Shown in pieces: positions 40,568 to 48,367 of a stretch of DNA of 63,577 nt (positions within the stretch are counted from its first letter, which is position 1; each line of letters begins with the position of its first letter). Made by a program: the position numbers and the translations under genes. The notes beneath the pieces were generated by a model. That model did not search any database. It saw only the letters and a list, made by a program, of their open reading frames with translations, and was not told the origin of the DNA. The DNA comes from Acidimicrobiia bacterium. Its GTDB lineage: Bacteria; Actinomycetota; Acidimicrobiia; Acidimicrobiales; CATQHL01. Location: positions 1,333-64,909 of the forward strand of contig VXXM01000042.1 in assembly GCA_009835395.1 (NCBI GenBank). Direction: 5' to 3'.

Positions 40568-40981
40568 ATGAGCAACGCCAATCTGGTGCGCAAGACCTAC
40601 GACGCTTTCAACAGTCGAGACTTCGAGTCGGCGATCGAGTGCGTGGCCGAGGACTTGGACTGGACAGAGGTGGCCAGCGGGCGCCGCTACCAGGGGCCGG
40701 AAGGGATGATGCGAGAGTTCCGCGAGTGGGCGCGTGCCTTTCCCGACGGTTCCGTCGAGATCACGAACCTGATCGAGAGTGGGGAGTGGGTCGTCGTCGA
40801 GTTCACAGTGCGCGGCACGAACACCGGGCCGATGATGGGCCCCGACGGAGAGATGCCGCCGTCGAACGCCATGGTGGAGTTGCAGTCCTGCGACGTGCTA
40901 CGTGTCGTGGACGGTCGCGTCGTCGGCGGCCGTGGCTATTTCGACCTCAGTACGGTCACCCGCCAACTCGAGAGCGGCTGA
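40568..40981 (+). CDS. NTF2-like (SnoaL-type) protein
   Basis: This 137-residue NTF2-like protein has NLVRKTYDAFNSRDFESAIE as the first helix with DLDWTEV, then YQGPEGMMREFREWARAFPD and the beta-sheet VVVEFTVRGTNTGP. This pattern is the common ester-cyclase or SnoaL-type group, which includes isomerases and small hydratases as well as non-enzymatic binding proteins. The ATG at 40568 follows CAGGGAGG. It is 32 bp after the bicupin gene and ends the catabolic run; the next gene is convergent. Confidence 0.85.
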   Translation: MSNANLVRKTYDAFNSRDFESAIECVAEDLDWTEVASGRRYQGPEGMMREFREWARAFPDGSVEITNLIESGEWVVVEFTVRGTNTGPMMGPDGEMPPSNAMVELQSCDVLRVVDGRVVGGRGYFDLSTVTRQLESG

Positions 40982-41019
40982 TCCAGAGAGGGGCTGACCC
41001 AGTCCAGCGTCCCGTCCGA

Positions 41020-41045
41020 CCGCCGCGTAACCCAGCCCACGGCGG
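41020..41045. terminator. Possible hairpin between convergent genes
   Basis: CCGCCG (41020-41025) can pair with CGGCGG (41040-41045) across a 14-nt loop, in the 69-bp gap between the convergent NTF2-like and CoA-transferase genes. A weak candidate. Confidence 0.3.
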
Positions 41046-41050
41046 GACCG

Positions 41051-42244
41051 TCAGACGATTCCGTCCGCCACCAGTTCGGCCAACTCGTCGCCGCTCAGAC
41101 CAAGCCGGCCGGTCAGGATCTCGTCGTTGTGCTCGCCGAGCTGAGGCCCCGGCCAGCGGAGCCGACCAGGCGTCTCGGACAGCTTCGGCACGACGTTCTG
41201 CATCGGCAGGTCGCCGATATCGGGATGCGTGAGGCGCACGATGGCCTCGCGGGCCGCGAAGTGCGGGTCGCGCAGCATCTCGGCTGCGCGGTAGATGTGA
41301 CCCGTTGGCACGCCGTGCTGCTCCAGATGGTCGTTCAATTCGTCGGCATCCAGACCTGAACTCCAGACGGCTATCAACTCATCCAGTTCCGCCTGGTGGG
41401 CGCCCCGGGCCACATGCGTGGCGTAGCGCTCGTCGGTGGCCAGGTCGGGCCGTCCCATGGCCTCGGCGAGCCGGCGGAAGACAGTGTCCTGATTGGCGGC
41501 GATGATCACCATCCGCCCGTCGGCGGTGGGATACACGTTCGATGGCGCCACGTTGGGGAGAATGGCGCCTGTCCGCTCGCGTATGTAGCCCGCCACGGCG
41601 TACTCAGGGATCAGCGACTCCATCACGCCCAGCACGGCCTCGTAGATGGCCGAGTCCACAACCTGGCCGCGACCGGTGCGTTCGCGGGCGTGCAGGGCGC
41701 ACAGCGCTCCAACGCAGGCGAAGGTCGCTGCCAGAGTGTCGCCGATGCTGATGCCGACCCGGCTCGGCGGCGCGTCCGGGTTGCCGACCACATACCGCAG
41801 CCCCCCCATGGCCTCGCCGACCGAGCCGTAGCCGGGTCGCCCGGCGTAGGGGCCGGTCTGGCCGAAGCCCGTGACCCGCACGAGGATCAGGCGGGGGTTG
41901 ATGGCCGATAGTTCCTCGTAGCCGAGCCCCCAGCGTTCCAGCGTGCCCGGGCGGAAGTTCTCCACCATGATGTCCGAGGAGGAAGCGAGCCGGCGCACGA
42001 TGTCCTGGCCACGGGGCTCGCGCAGGTTGACGGTGACCGACTTCTTATTGCGGGCCACGACGGGCCACCACAGCGAGTGTCCCCCGGCGCGTTCGCGGCC
42101 CCACTGGCGCATCGGGTCGCCGACGCCAGGTTGCTCGATCTTGATGACCTCGGCGCCGAAGTCGGCCAGCAGTTGTCCGCAGAAGGGCCCCGCCAGCAGG
42201 ACGCCCGTCTCAAGGACGCGCAGACCATCGAGTGCTGGGGTCAT
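41051..42244 (-). CDS. CaiB/BaiF (family III) CoA-transferase
   Basis: This 397-residue enzyme of the family III CoA-transferases swaps CoA between acids. The N-terminus GLRVLETGVLLAGPFCGQLLADFGAEVIKIE (in two parts) is diagnostic, and NKKSVTVNLREPRGQDI and ENFRPGTLERWGLGYEEL follow. The segment where the nucleophilic Asp usually lies reads RPGYGSVGEAMGG, with Gly where Asp is expected in the GxD form. Several members share such a variant, so activity may use a different mechanism or be altered. ATG 42244 has GGAG upstream. Substrate is unknown. Confidence 0.9.
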   Translation of the reverse strand: MTPALDGLRVLETGVLLAGPFCGQLLADFGAEVIKIEQPGVGDPMRQWGRERAGGHSLWWPVVARNKKSVTVNLREPRGQDIVRRLASSSDIMVENFRPGTLERWGLGYEELSAINPRLILVRVTGFGQTGPYAGRPGYGSVGEAMGGLRYVVGNPDAPPSRVGISIGDTLAATFACVGALCALHARERTGRGQVVDSAIYEAVLGVMESLIPEYAVAGYIRERTGAILPNVAPSNVYPTADGRMVIIAANQDTVFRRLAEAMGRPDLATDERYATHVARGAHQAELDELIAVWSSGLDADELNDHLEQHGVPTGHIYRAAEMLRDPHFAAREAIVRLTHPDIGDLPMQNVVPKLSETPGRLRWPGPQLGEHNDEILTGRLGLSGDELAELVADGIV

Positions 42245-42312
42245 CGATCGCTCCATCGGCCGCCGGGAACCGGCCAGTTGCTCGGGCCGGAATGCTCGGG
42301 CTGGGACGGCTG

Positions 42313-42810
42313 CTACAGGGCGCCGAGGGCGGCGTCGTAGTCGGGTTCGTCGGTGATCGGGTTCACGAGTTGGGTGTGGGCGACGTTGCCGTCGGTGTCG
42401 ATCACAACGACGGCACGGGCGCAGAGTCCGGCCAGCGGACCGTCGGCGATCTGCACGCCGTAGGCGTCGTAGAAGTCCGGCGACCGGAACGTGGAGGCGC
42501 AGGAGACGTTCTCTATGCCTTCGGCGCCGCAGAAGCGTCCCGCCGCGAACGGCAGGTCCGCTGACACGCACAGCACAGAGGTGTCGTCGAGAGCGGCGGC
42601 GCGCTCGTTGAAGGCGCGCACCGAGTTGGCGCAAGTGGGCGTGTCGATGCTCGGGAAGATATTCAACACCACGCTCTTGCCGGCGAAGTCGCCGAGGCTG
42701 ACCGCGGCCAACCCATCACCGGTGAGGCTGAAATCCGGCGCCGGCGCGCCGACGCCCGGCAACTCCCCACCCGTGTGCATGGTCATCCCGCGGAACTCGA
42801 TCTCGGCCAT
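42313..42810 (-). CDS. tpx: Thiol peroxidase (Tpx), second copy
   Basis: This 165-residue atypical 2-Cys peroxiredoxin has peroxidatic Cys60 in NIFPSIDTPTCANSVR and resolving Cys94 in LPFAAGRFCG. It has the same length as the copy at 16872 and is about 66% identical without gaps, so the two are paralogues or one was acquired. The ATG at 42810 follows AGAGGATC. It lies 68 bp upstream of the CoA-transferase gene on the same strand and diverges from the acyl-CoA dehydrogenase. Peroxide from the amine oxidase and from acyl-CoA oxidation chemistry nearby gives a plausible need. Confidence 0.95.
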   Translation of the reverse strand: MAEIEFRGMTMHTGGELPGVGAPAPDFSLTGDGLAAVSLGDFAGKSVVLNIFPSIDTPTCANSVRAFNERAAALDDTSVLCVSADLPFAAGRFCGAEGIENVSCASTFRSPDFYDAYGVQIADGPLAGLCARAVVVIDTDGNVAHTQLVNPITDEPDYDAALGAL

Positions 42811-42981
42811 GGCAGATCCTCTCTCGTCGCCTGCTGCGCTGCTGTTTTCTAGCCGATCCGCAACCCGATGCCTCCAGCGACCGATGCCGGGCGCCAACCG
42901 ATACCGTGAGTCGCGAACATCGCACCGGACGCTACCGATGCCGCCCGCCCCAGCCGCGGCAACCCTGCACCAGAGGAAGAC

Positions 42982-44769
42982 ATGACCACCTACCGCCCGC
43001 CGCTGCACGACATGCAGTTCGTCCTCGAGCACATCTGCGACGTGCGCTCGCTGGCCAAGCTGGAGGCCTTCCAAGCCTTCGACCCCGACAGCCTTCCCGA
43101 CATCCTGGCCGAGGCCGGGCGCTTCTTCTCCGAGGTCTTCGCGCCGCTCAACCGCACCGGCGACACGACGCCCAGCATCCACAATCACGACGGCAGCGTC
43201 ACGACACCTCCCGGGTTTCGCGAGGCCTACGAGGCGTACGTGGACGCCGGCTGGGGGGCGGTCGCATTCGATCCGGAACTCGGCGGGGGCGGCTTGCCGT
43301 GGACGGTCGGGTTGGCCCTGCAGGAAATGATGACGGCGTCGAACCTCGCCCTCTCGCTGTGCCCGTTGCTGACCCAGGGTGGAATCCACCTGCTCGACCT
43401 CCACGCCAGCGAGGACCAGCGCGACACGTACCTGCCAAAGCTCATCGCCGGCGACTGGACCGCCACGATGCTGCTGACCGAGCCCCACGCCGGTTCAGAC
43501 CTCGGCGCCCTGTCGACCCGTGCCGAGCGCGCCGCCGACGGCAGCTACCGCTTGGTCGGCCAGAAGATCTTCATCACCTGGGGCGAGCACGATATGGCCG
43601 CCAACACCATCCACCTCGTGCTGGCCCGCACACCTGACGCCCCTCCGGGCTCGCGGGGCATCTCGTGCTTCATCGTCCCCAAGTACCTGCTCGATCCATC
43701 CGGGAACCCCGGCGAGCACAACGACATCACCTGCGTCTCCATCGAGCACAAGATGGGCATCCACGCCAGCCCCACGTGCGTCATGTCGCTCGGCGAGGCC
43801 GGCGGCGCCGTGGGATACCTCATCGGCGAGGAGAACATGGGCCTGCTCTACATGTTCACAATGATGAACAACGCCCGGCTCGGCGTCGGGCTGGAGGGCG
43901 TGGGCGTGGCCGACCGGGCCTACCAGCAGGCGCTGGACCACGCCGGCGAGCGACTGCAAGGCCGTCGCCCGGACAAGGCGCCGGGCGAGAAGGCCGCCAT
44001 CATCGAGCACCCCGACGTGCGGCGCATGCTGCTCACCCAGAAGGCCTTCATCGAGGCCATGCGCTGCCTGTGCTACTACAACGCCACCGTCCTGGACCTC
44101 GCCCAGCACCATCCCGACAACGCCGAGCGGCAGGCCTCCCAGGAGTTGTGCGACCTCCTCACGCCACTGTCGAAGGCCTGGTGCACCGACGTCGCCAACG
44201 AGATGACCTCGGTGGCGCTACAGGTTCACGGCGGGATGGGCTACGTGGAGGAGACAGGTGCGTCCCAGTACTGCCGGGACGTGCGCATCGCCGCCATCTA
44301 CGAGGGCACCAACGGCATCCAGGCCATCGACCTCGTTGGTCGCAAGCTTCCGGTGCGCGGCGGGGCTGTCGTGCACGAACTGCTCGACCGCGTCGCTGAG
44401 ACCGCCGAGCAACTCCACCCCGATCTGGCAGCCCTGCGAGAGCCGCTCACCTCCGCGACCGCAGTCGCCCGTTCCTGCACGGACTGGCTGCTGGCGAATC
44501 CCGGTGACGCAGCGCTGGCCGGCGCCACCCCGTACCTGCGCCTGCTGGCGAGCGTGGTGGGGGCGTGGCTGCTGGCCCGGTCGGCCGAAGCGGCCCGCGC
44601 CGAGATCACCGCCGGGGCGACCGGGACCGAGGCCGAGGCTCTTCAGGCCAAGCAGGTCACCGCCGAGTTCTTCTGCCACCAGCTGCTGCCGCAGGCGGCG
44701 GCCCTGGCGCCCGCTGTCACCGGCGGCGCCGAAATCCTCGCCGCCCTCAGCGCCACCCAGTTGCGCTAG
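42982..44769 (+). CDS. Acyl-CoA dehydrogenase (DmdC-like long form)
   Basis: This 595-residue FAD flavoenzyme introduces a double bond into an acyl-CoA. The long form with an N-terminal extension ([20 protein letters not shown]) and a C-terminal domain beyond the core matches the group including 3-methylmercaptopropionyl-CoA dehydrogenase (DmdC) and other large acyl-CoA dehydrogenases. Landmarks are [45 protein letters not shown] and [18 protein letters not shown]. The Glu in YEGTNGIQ is the likely catalytic base. ATG 42982 follows AGAGGAAG. Substrate is not fixed by sequence; sulfur compounds or fatty acids are possible. Confidence 0.93.
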   Translation: MTTYRPPLHDMQFVLEHICDVRSLAKLEAFQAFDPDSLPDILAEAGRFFSEVFAPLNRTGDTTPSIHNHDGSVTTPPGFREAYEAYVDAGWGAVAFDPELGGGGLPWTVGLALQEMMTASNLALSLCPLLTQGGIHLLDLHASEDQRDTYLPKLIAGDWTATMLLTEPHAGSDLGALSTRAERAADGSYRLVGQKIFITWGEHDMAANTIHLVLARTPDAPPGSRGISCFIVPKYLLDPSGNPGEHNDITCVSIEHKMGIHASPTCVMSLGEAGGAVGYLIGEENMGLLYMFTMMNNARLGVGLEGVGVADRAYQQALDHAGERLQGRRPDKAPGEKAAIIEHPDVRRMLLTQKAFIEAMRCLCYYNATVLDLAQHHPDNAERQASQELCDLLTPLSKAWCTDVANEMTSVALQVHGGMGYVEETGASQYCRDVRIAAIYEGTNGIQAIDLVGRKLPVRGGAVVHELLDRVAETAEQLHPDLAALREPLTSATAVARSCTDWLLANPGDAALAGATPYLRLLASVVGAWLLARSAEAARAEITAGATGTEAEALQAKQVTAEFFCHQLLPQAAALAPAVTGGAEILAALSATQLR

Positions 44770-44778
44770 GGCGCGCTC

Positions 44779-44792
44779 GCCGGTTCCCCGGC
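44779..44792. terminator. Small hairpin between convergent genes
   Basis: GCCGG-TTCC-CCGGC fills most of the 26-bp gap between the convergent acyl-CoA dehydrogenase and a minus-strand gene. Stem of 5 bp; a weak terminator candidate. Confidence 0.3.
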
Positions 44793-44795
44793 CGC

Positions 44796-45527
44796 TCAGC
44801 CGCCCGAGGTGACCACGTCGATCCGGCCCACCGGCATCGTGGGATCGAGTTCGCCGTCCGGACCGACCGCGGCGCAGACGAAGCGGGTCAGCGGGGCGAA
44901 CTCGCCGATCTCGGGGAACGTGACGATCATGATGCGCACCCCGTTCTCGGCCACGATCATCCGGTAGCGGTAGTCCACATTGGCGTTGGGGCCCGCCTCG
45001 TCCTCGTGGCCCTCGTGGGCGAGCAGGCCGGCGACGAGTAGGCGCGGCTGTGACGCTGCCGAACCAGCGTCCGATTGCGAGGCCTCCCACGCCGGCCGGC
45101 TGTCGGGGTCGTAGCCGGGCGAGGTGCGCAGAGCCACGCCCGCCTCGTCGGTGACGATCACCTCGAAGTCGCTGTCGGTGGTGTTGGTCACGCGGAAGAC
45201 CACGCTCTCACCGGGTTCCACGCTGAAGTCGACCGGGTCACACCCCGCCGCAGTTGCGATCAGCTCCTCCGGGCGCGGCGGCGGCAGTTCCTCGTCGTCG
45301 CCGAGGAACACGACCATCGCGACGGCCACCCAGGCCAGAGCCACGGCGACGCCGACCCACAGCACGATGCGCCACGTGCGGGCGCGGTCCGGCTTGCCGC
45401 GCCGGCGCCTGCGCTGCGCGCCCGCCGACGTCCCGCGGAGTTGGCGGCCGGTGGAGGGACGTGAGACGGCATCCGATCCGCGGCGGGAGCGGCGGCCCGA
45501 GTGGCGTTTCGGAGGTCCGGCGCTCAT
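44796..45527 (-). CDS. Membrane-anchored hypothetical protein
   Basis: I do not recognise a named family for this 243-residue protein. The first 50 residues are very basic (RRSRRG, QRRRRRGK). A single helix IVLWVGVAVALAWVAVAMVVFL (about 54-75, in two parts) is followed by an extracytoplasmic part. That part has a beta-rich segment VDFSVEPGESVVFRVTNTTD resembling cupredoxin-like or Ig-like folds. HEGHEDEAGPNANVDYRY might bind metal through its His and acids, but the Cys/Met set of a blue copper site is absent. Its start overlaps the stop of the DUF3105 lipoprotein gene by 4 bp, so they work together at the envelope. Confidence 0.75.
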   Translation of the reverse strand: MSAGPPKRHSGRRSRRGSDAVSRPSTGRQLRGTSAGAQRRRRRGKPDRARTWRIVLWVGVAVALAWVAVAMVVFLGDDEELPPPRPEELIATAAGCDPVDFSVEPGESVVFRVTNTTDSDFEVIVTDEAGVALRTSPGYDPDSRPAWEASQSDAGSAASQPRLLVAGLLAHEGHEDEAGPNANVDYRYRMIVAENGVRIMIVTFPEIGEFAPLTRFVCAAVGPDGELDPTMPVGRIDVVTSGG

Positions 45528-46423
45528 CCCTGCTGGGGGATCGCCTCAGGATGCTCCGGAGGGACACCGACCGCGCCTGAACAGGCCGCTCCGGGCTCGG
45601 GGACGGTCGGGCCGTCGAAGAGGTAGACCTCCAGGAAGCGATCGAAGCGAGGGTCGTCGAGGGAGTCCAGAGCCAGTTGGCGTGCCCAGGCGCTCAGCAC
45701 CAGCGGCGAATCCTGAGCCTCGTACGGCGAGACCAGCACGTGCGACGACTGGGCCGCCAGCACCTGCAGCTCACCGAGGGCCTCACCACCCACGTCGGAT
45801 CGATACGTCACCCACACCGCGCCATGCTCCAGGGAGTGGACAGCCAACTCGTCCAGCACCGGCACCGTGTAGAAGCCGCAGTTGAGCCAGATGCCCAGAT
45901 GAGGACCACCCGCGGGCGGCGACGTCGAGTACTCGACGTCGTAGCGCACGTGTTCGTTGCTGACAATCGGCACGACGACGACCCCTTCGATGCCCTCGGG
46001 GGCTCCCGCGGCTCCAGCCGGCGCCTCCGACGCAGGCAGCGGCGCGGTGGACTGGGCCATCGTCGACACGGTCGGCAAGGCGTCGGCCAGGTCCGCACCG
46101 ACGCGTCCCCCTGCCGCCGCCGGCGGCTCGGGACTTGGCGGAGGCGACGGGCTCTGCTCGGCGGCGGGCGGGTCGGCGGCGGGCGGGTCGGCGGCGGGTG
46201 CGGGAGCCGTCGTCGGCTCGGCGGGCTCACCGCCGGCGGACGGCTGCGGCGAGTCGTCGCCGGTGACCTCGGACTCGGTCACCACAGGCGCTGGGACCGC
46301 GGTGGTGGCGCCGTTCCCCCCGCAGGCGGCGACCAGCAGCAGAACCGCCGCGAGAAGCGACAATGCCCTCACCGCAGAGCCCCCTGCAAGCATCCTCATC
46401 GGCGTCACTGTCCCCTTCCTCAT
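45524..46423 (-). CDS. DUF3105 domain lipoprotein
   Basis: This 299-residue lipoprotein has a signal ending LLLVAACGG (Cys34), a Pro/Ala/Glu-rich linker over about residues 40-110, and a C-terminal DUF3105 domain recognised by NCGFYTVPVLDELAVHSLEH with GAVWVTY. The domain is of unknown function and common in actinobacteria and chloroflexi, often beside membrane proteins. The His pairs in HSLEH suggest metal binding. Two ATGs (46423 and 46399) are possible; the second sits nearer a purine-rich AGGAAGGGG. Coupling to the membrane protein downstream indicates a two-protein envelope complex. Divergent from the SDR gene across 228 bp in which I see no clear signal. Confidence 0.85.
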   Translation of the reverse strand: MRKGTVTPMRMLAGGSAVRALSLLAAVLLLVAACGGNGATTAVPAPVVTESEVTGDDSPQPSAGGEPAEPTTAPAPAADPPAADPPAAEQSPSPPPSPEPPAAAGGRVGADLADALPTVSTMAQSTAPLPASEAPAGAAGAPEGIEGVVVVPIVSNEHVRYDVEYSTSPPAGGPHLGIWLNCGFYTVPVLDELAVHSLEHGAVWVTYRSDVGGEALGELQVLAAQSSHVLVSPYEAQDSPLVLSAWARQLALDSLDDPRFDRFLEVYLFDGPTVPEPGAACSGAVGVPPEHPEAIPQQG

Positions 46424-46651
46424 CCCGGCACGATCCCGGCACGCGGGCCGCGCGTCGCAGTCGCGGCTTCGCCCGACCGGGCGCCGACGGTTCGGCTCCT
46501 GCCGCAGGGCGGTCGACCTACCCGGACACTACGGGGACTTGCGCCCGATTCCGCGGTCGGAGGTTCCGCGGTCCCCGTGACGTCGGAACCGGCTCGCCGC
46601 ACGAACCCGGCACGCCCCATCGCCAAGGCACCTGGCTCTAACCTCCGGTGC

Positions 46652-47530
46652 GTGCCCCTGCCAACTGGGAATCCGCTGGATCGATCGCCCCAGGCCGGAC
46701 CCGACCCGCAACTGCCCGCCCGCTACCCGCCCCGACCCGGCGCCGTCGCCGTCGTGACAGGTGCGGCGAGCGGCATCGGCGCGGCGCTGGCGCGGCGCCT
46801 CGCAGCCGACGGCGCCCGCGTGGTTGCCAGCGACATCGACATCGCCGGCGCCGAGGAGGTGGCAGCGGGAATCGGCGGGCTGGCCCGGTTCCTGGATGTC
46901 GCCGACTCGGCCGCAACCCGCGAGTTGATCGACGAGGTGGAACGCTCACTCGGGCCCGTGGAGATCTACTGTTCGAATGCCGGCCTGCTGGTACCGGGTG
47001 GCGTCGACACCACCGAAGACGGCTGGCAGCAAAGTTGGGAAGTCCACGTGATGGCGCACTTCCATGCGGCGCGCGTGCTGCTCCCTCGCTGGGTCGAGCG
47101 CGGCGGCGGCATTCTCGTGGTGACCGCCTCGGCGGCGGGGCTGCTGACCCAGCTCGACTCGGTCTCCTACGCCGTCACCAAGCACGCCGCGGTGGCTGCA
47201 GCCGAGTGGCTGGCGATCACATACGGCGACGGAGGCATCCAGGTTGCGGCGCTGTGCCCGCAGGCGGTGCGCACACCGTTGCTGGAGGGCTCGGCCACCG
47301 AAGGCACACCGGTGGAATCGGCCGCCGCCGTCATACACCGGTCGGCCGCCGATACCGACGGCGTGCTGGAACCCGACGCGGTCGCCGACGCCACGGCCGA
47401 GGCGTTGCGCCAGGGCCGGTTTCTCGTCCTGCCGCACCCGGAGGTCTCGACCTACGCCAAGCGCCGCGCGGACGACCCCGATCGCTGGTTGGCCGGCATG
47501 CGGCGACTCGCCCGGCGGATGTCCGACTAG
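46652..47530 (+). CDS. SDR family NAD(P)-dependent oxidoreductase
   Basis: This 292-residue short-chain dehydrogenase has cofactor motif VTGAASGIGAALARRLA, Asp in ASDIDIAGAEEV, and active-site Ser in TASAAG. YAVTKHAAVAAAEWLA supplies the YxxxK pair. The C-terminal region (LEPDAVADATAEALRQG) is longer than the norm. The GTG at 46652 is a reasonable start but has no strong ribosome site; the first 25 residues are Pro-rich and may be partly untranslated. Convergent with the acyltransferase gene, 13 bp away. Substrate unknown. Confidence 0.85.
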   Translation: MPLPTGNPLDRSPQAGPDPQLPARYPPRPGAVAVVTGAASGIGAALARRLAADGARVVASDIDIAGAEEVAAGIGGLARFLDVADSAATRELIDEVERSLGPVEIYCSNAGLLVPGGVDTTEDGWQQSWEVHVMAHFHAARVLLPRWVERGGGILVVTASAAGLLTQLDSVSYAVTKHAAVAAAEWLAITYGDGGIQVAALCPQAVRTPLLEGSATEGTPVESAAAVIHRSAADTDGVLEPDAVADATAEALRQGRFLVLPHPEVSTYAKRRADDPDRWLAGMRRLARRMSD

Positions 47531-47543
47531 CGCCGGCCGCCGC

Positions 47544-48221
47544 TCACTCCGGCGGCGTCAGCAGCTCCAGCAGTCCCGCCATCACCGCCGCCGTCACACG
47601 CTCGCGATCGCGACGCTCGTCCGGCTCCAGCGGGACCAGAGATTCGACCAGTACGCGGACCGTCGGGCGGCGGCGGCCGAACCGCAGGCGCGGGAACCGG
47701 CGACCCAGGGGCCACACCTCGTCGGTGCCCGTGATGGCGCACAGAGCCAGTGGAGCGGCGCTGCGGGCCGCCAGGATGCCGATGCCCGCGCCCGGCGGCC
47801 CGACACCTTCGGGACGCTCATCGGGCGGCATCACGCGCCCCTCGGGCATGATGACCACCGACTCGCCGCGCTCCAGTGCCTCGAGGCAGGCCTTGACGCC
47901 ACCCAGGGCGGCCCGACCGGACTCCATCGGGATACAGCCCCCCGCCCGCAGCAGCCGACCCATCAGCCAATGATCGAAGTAGCGCCGCGCGACCACGATG
48001 TGCATCGAAGCCCGGTAGTTCCAGAAGAGTCGGAACCCCACCACGATGTCGAACATGCTGCGATGGTTGCCGGCGAAGATCGCCGGGGCCGGCACCGGCA
48101 GCACCTGCGGGAGGTCCCAACGCGCCATCAGTGCCGCAGGCAGGTGAATGCTGGTCGCCAGGAGCCCGAATCGACGGTGGTTGCCGGTGCGGTGGCCGCT
48201 GGCGGGTCGCATCGGCGGCAT
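47544..48221 (-). CDS. 1-acyl-sn-glycerol-3-phosphate acyltransferase family (PlsC-like)
   Basis: This 225-residue membrane-associated acyltransferase transfers acyl chains to lysophospholipids or related acceptors. It has the H-x4-D motif in NHRSMFD and the second motif PEGRVMPPDE where members have EGTR-type text. A central segment YFDHWLMGRLLRAGGCIPME matches the FK..GW region of PlsC. The start ATG 48221 has GAGGAG upstream; a longer reading is Arg-rich non-coding. It diverges from the copper ATPase gene with 62 bp or more between, depending on the copA start. Confidence 0.88.
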   Translation of the reverse strand: MPPMRPASGHRTGNHRRFGLLATSIHLPAALMARWDLPQVLPVPAPAIFAGNHRSMFDIVVGFRLFWNYRASMHIVVARRYFDHWLMGRLLRAGGCIPMESGRAALGGVKACLEALERGESVVIMPEGRVMPPDERPEGVGPPGAGIGILAARSAAPLALCAITGTDEVWPLGRRFPRLRFGRRRPTVRVLVESLVPLEPDERRDRERVTAAVMAGLLELLTPPE

Positions 48222-48367
48222 CGTAGAGCGCTCCTCGTCAGGCCCCGAACCCAATACGCTGGGATCGAGCGAGAGGTCGACCACTGGCACCGACAGCACC
48301 CCCCGACGGGCAACAGCTTCCCGGATCCCCGCAGAAGCTGAGCCGCCTCGACGCAACCGTCTCCGGC

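Noticed and set aside
45677..46651. Long N-terminal extension of the SDR at 46652
   Set aside because: It lies antisense to the DUF3105 lipoprotein gene and has Arg/Gly-rich shadow composition.
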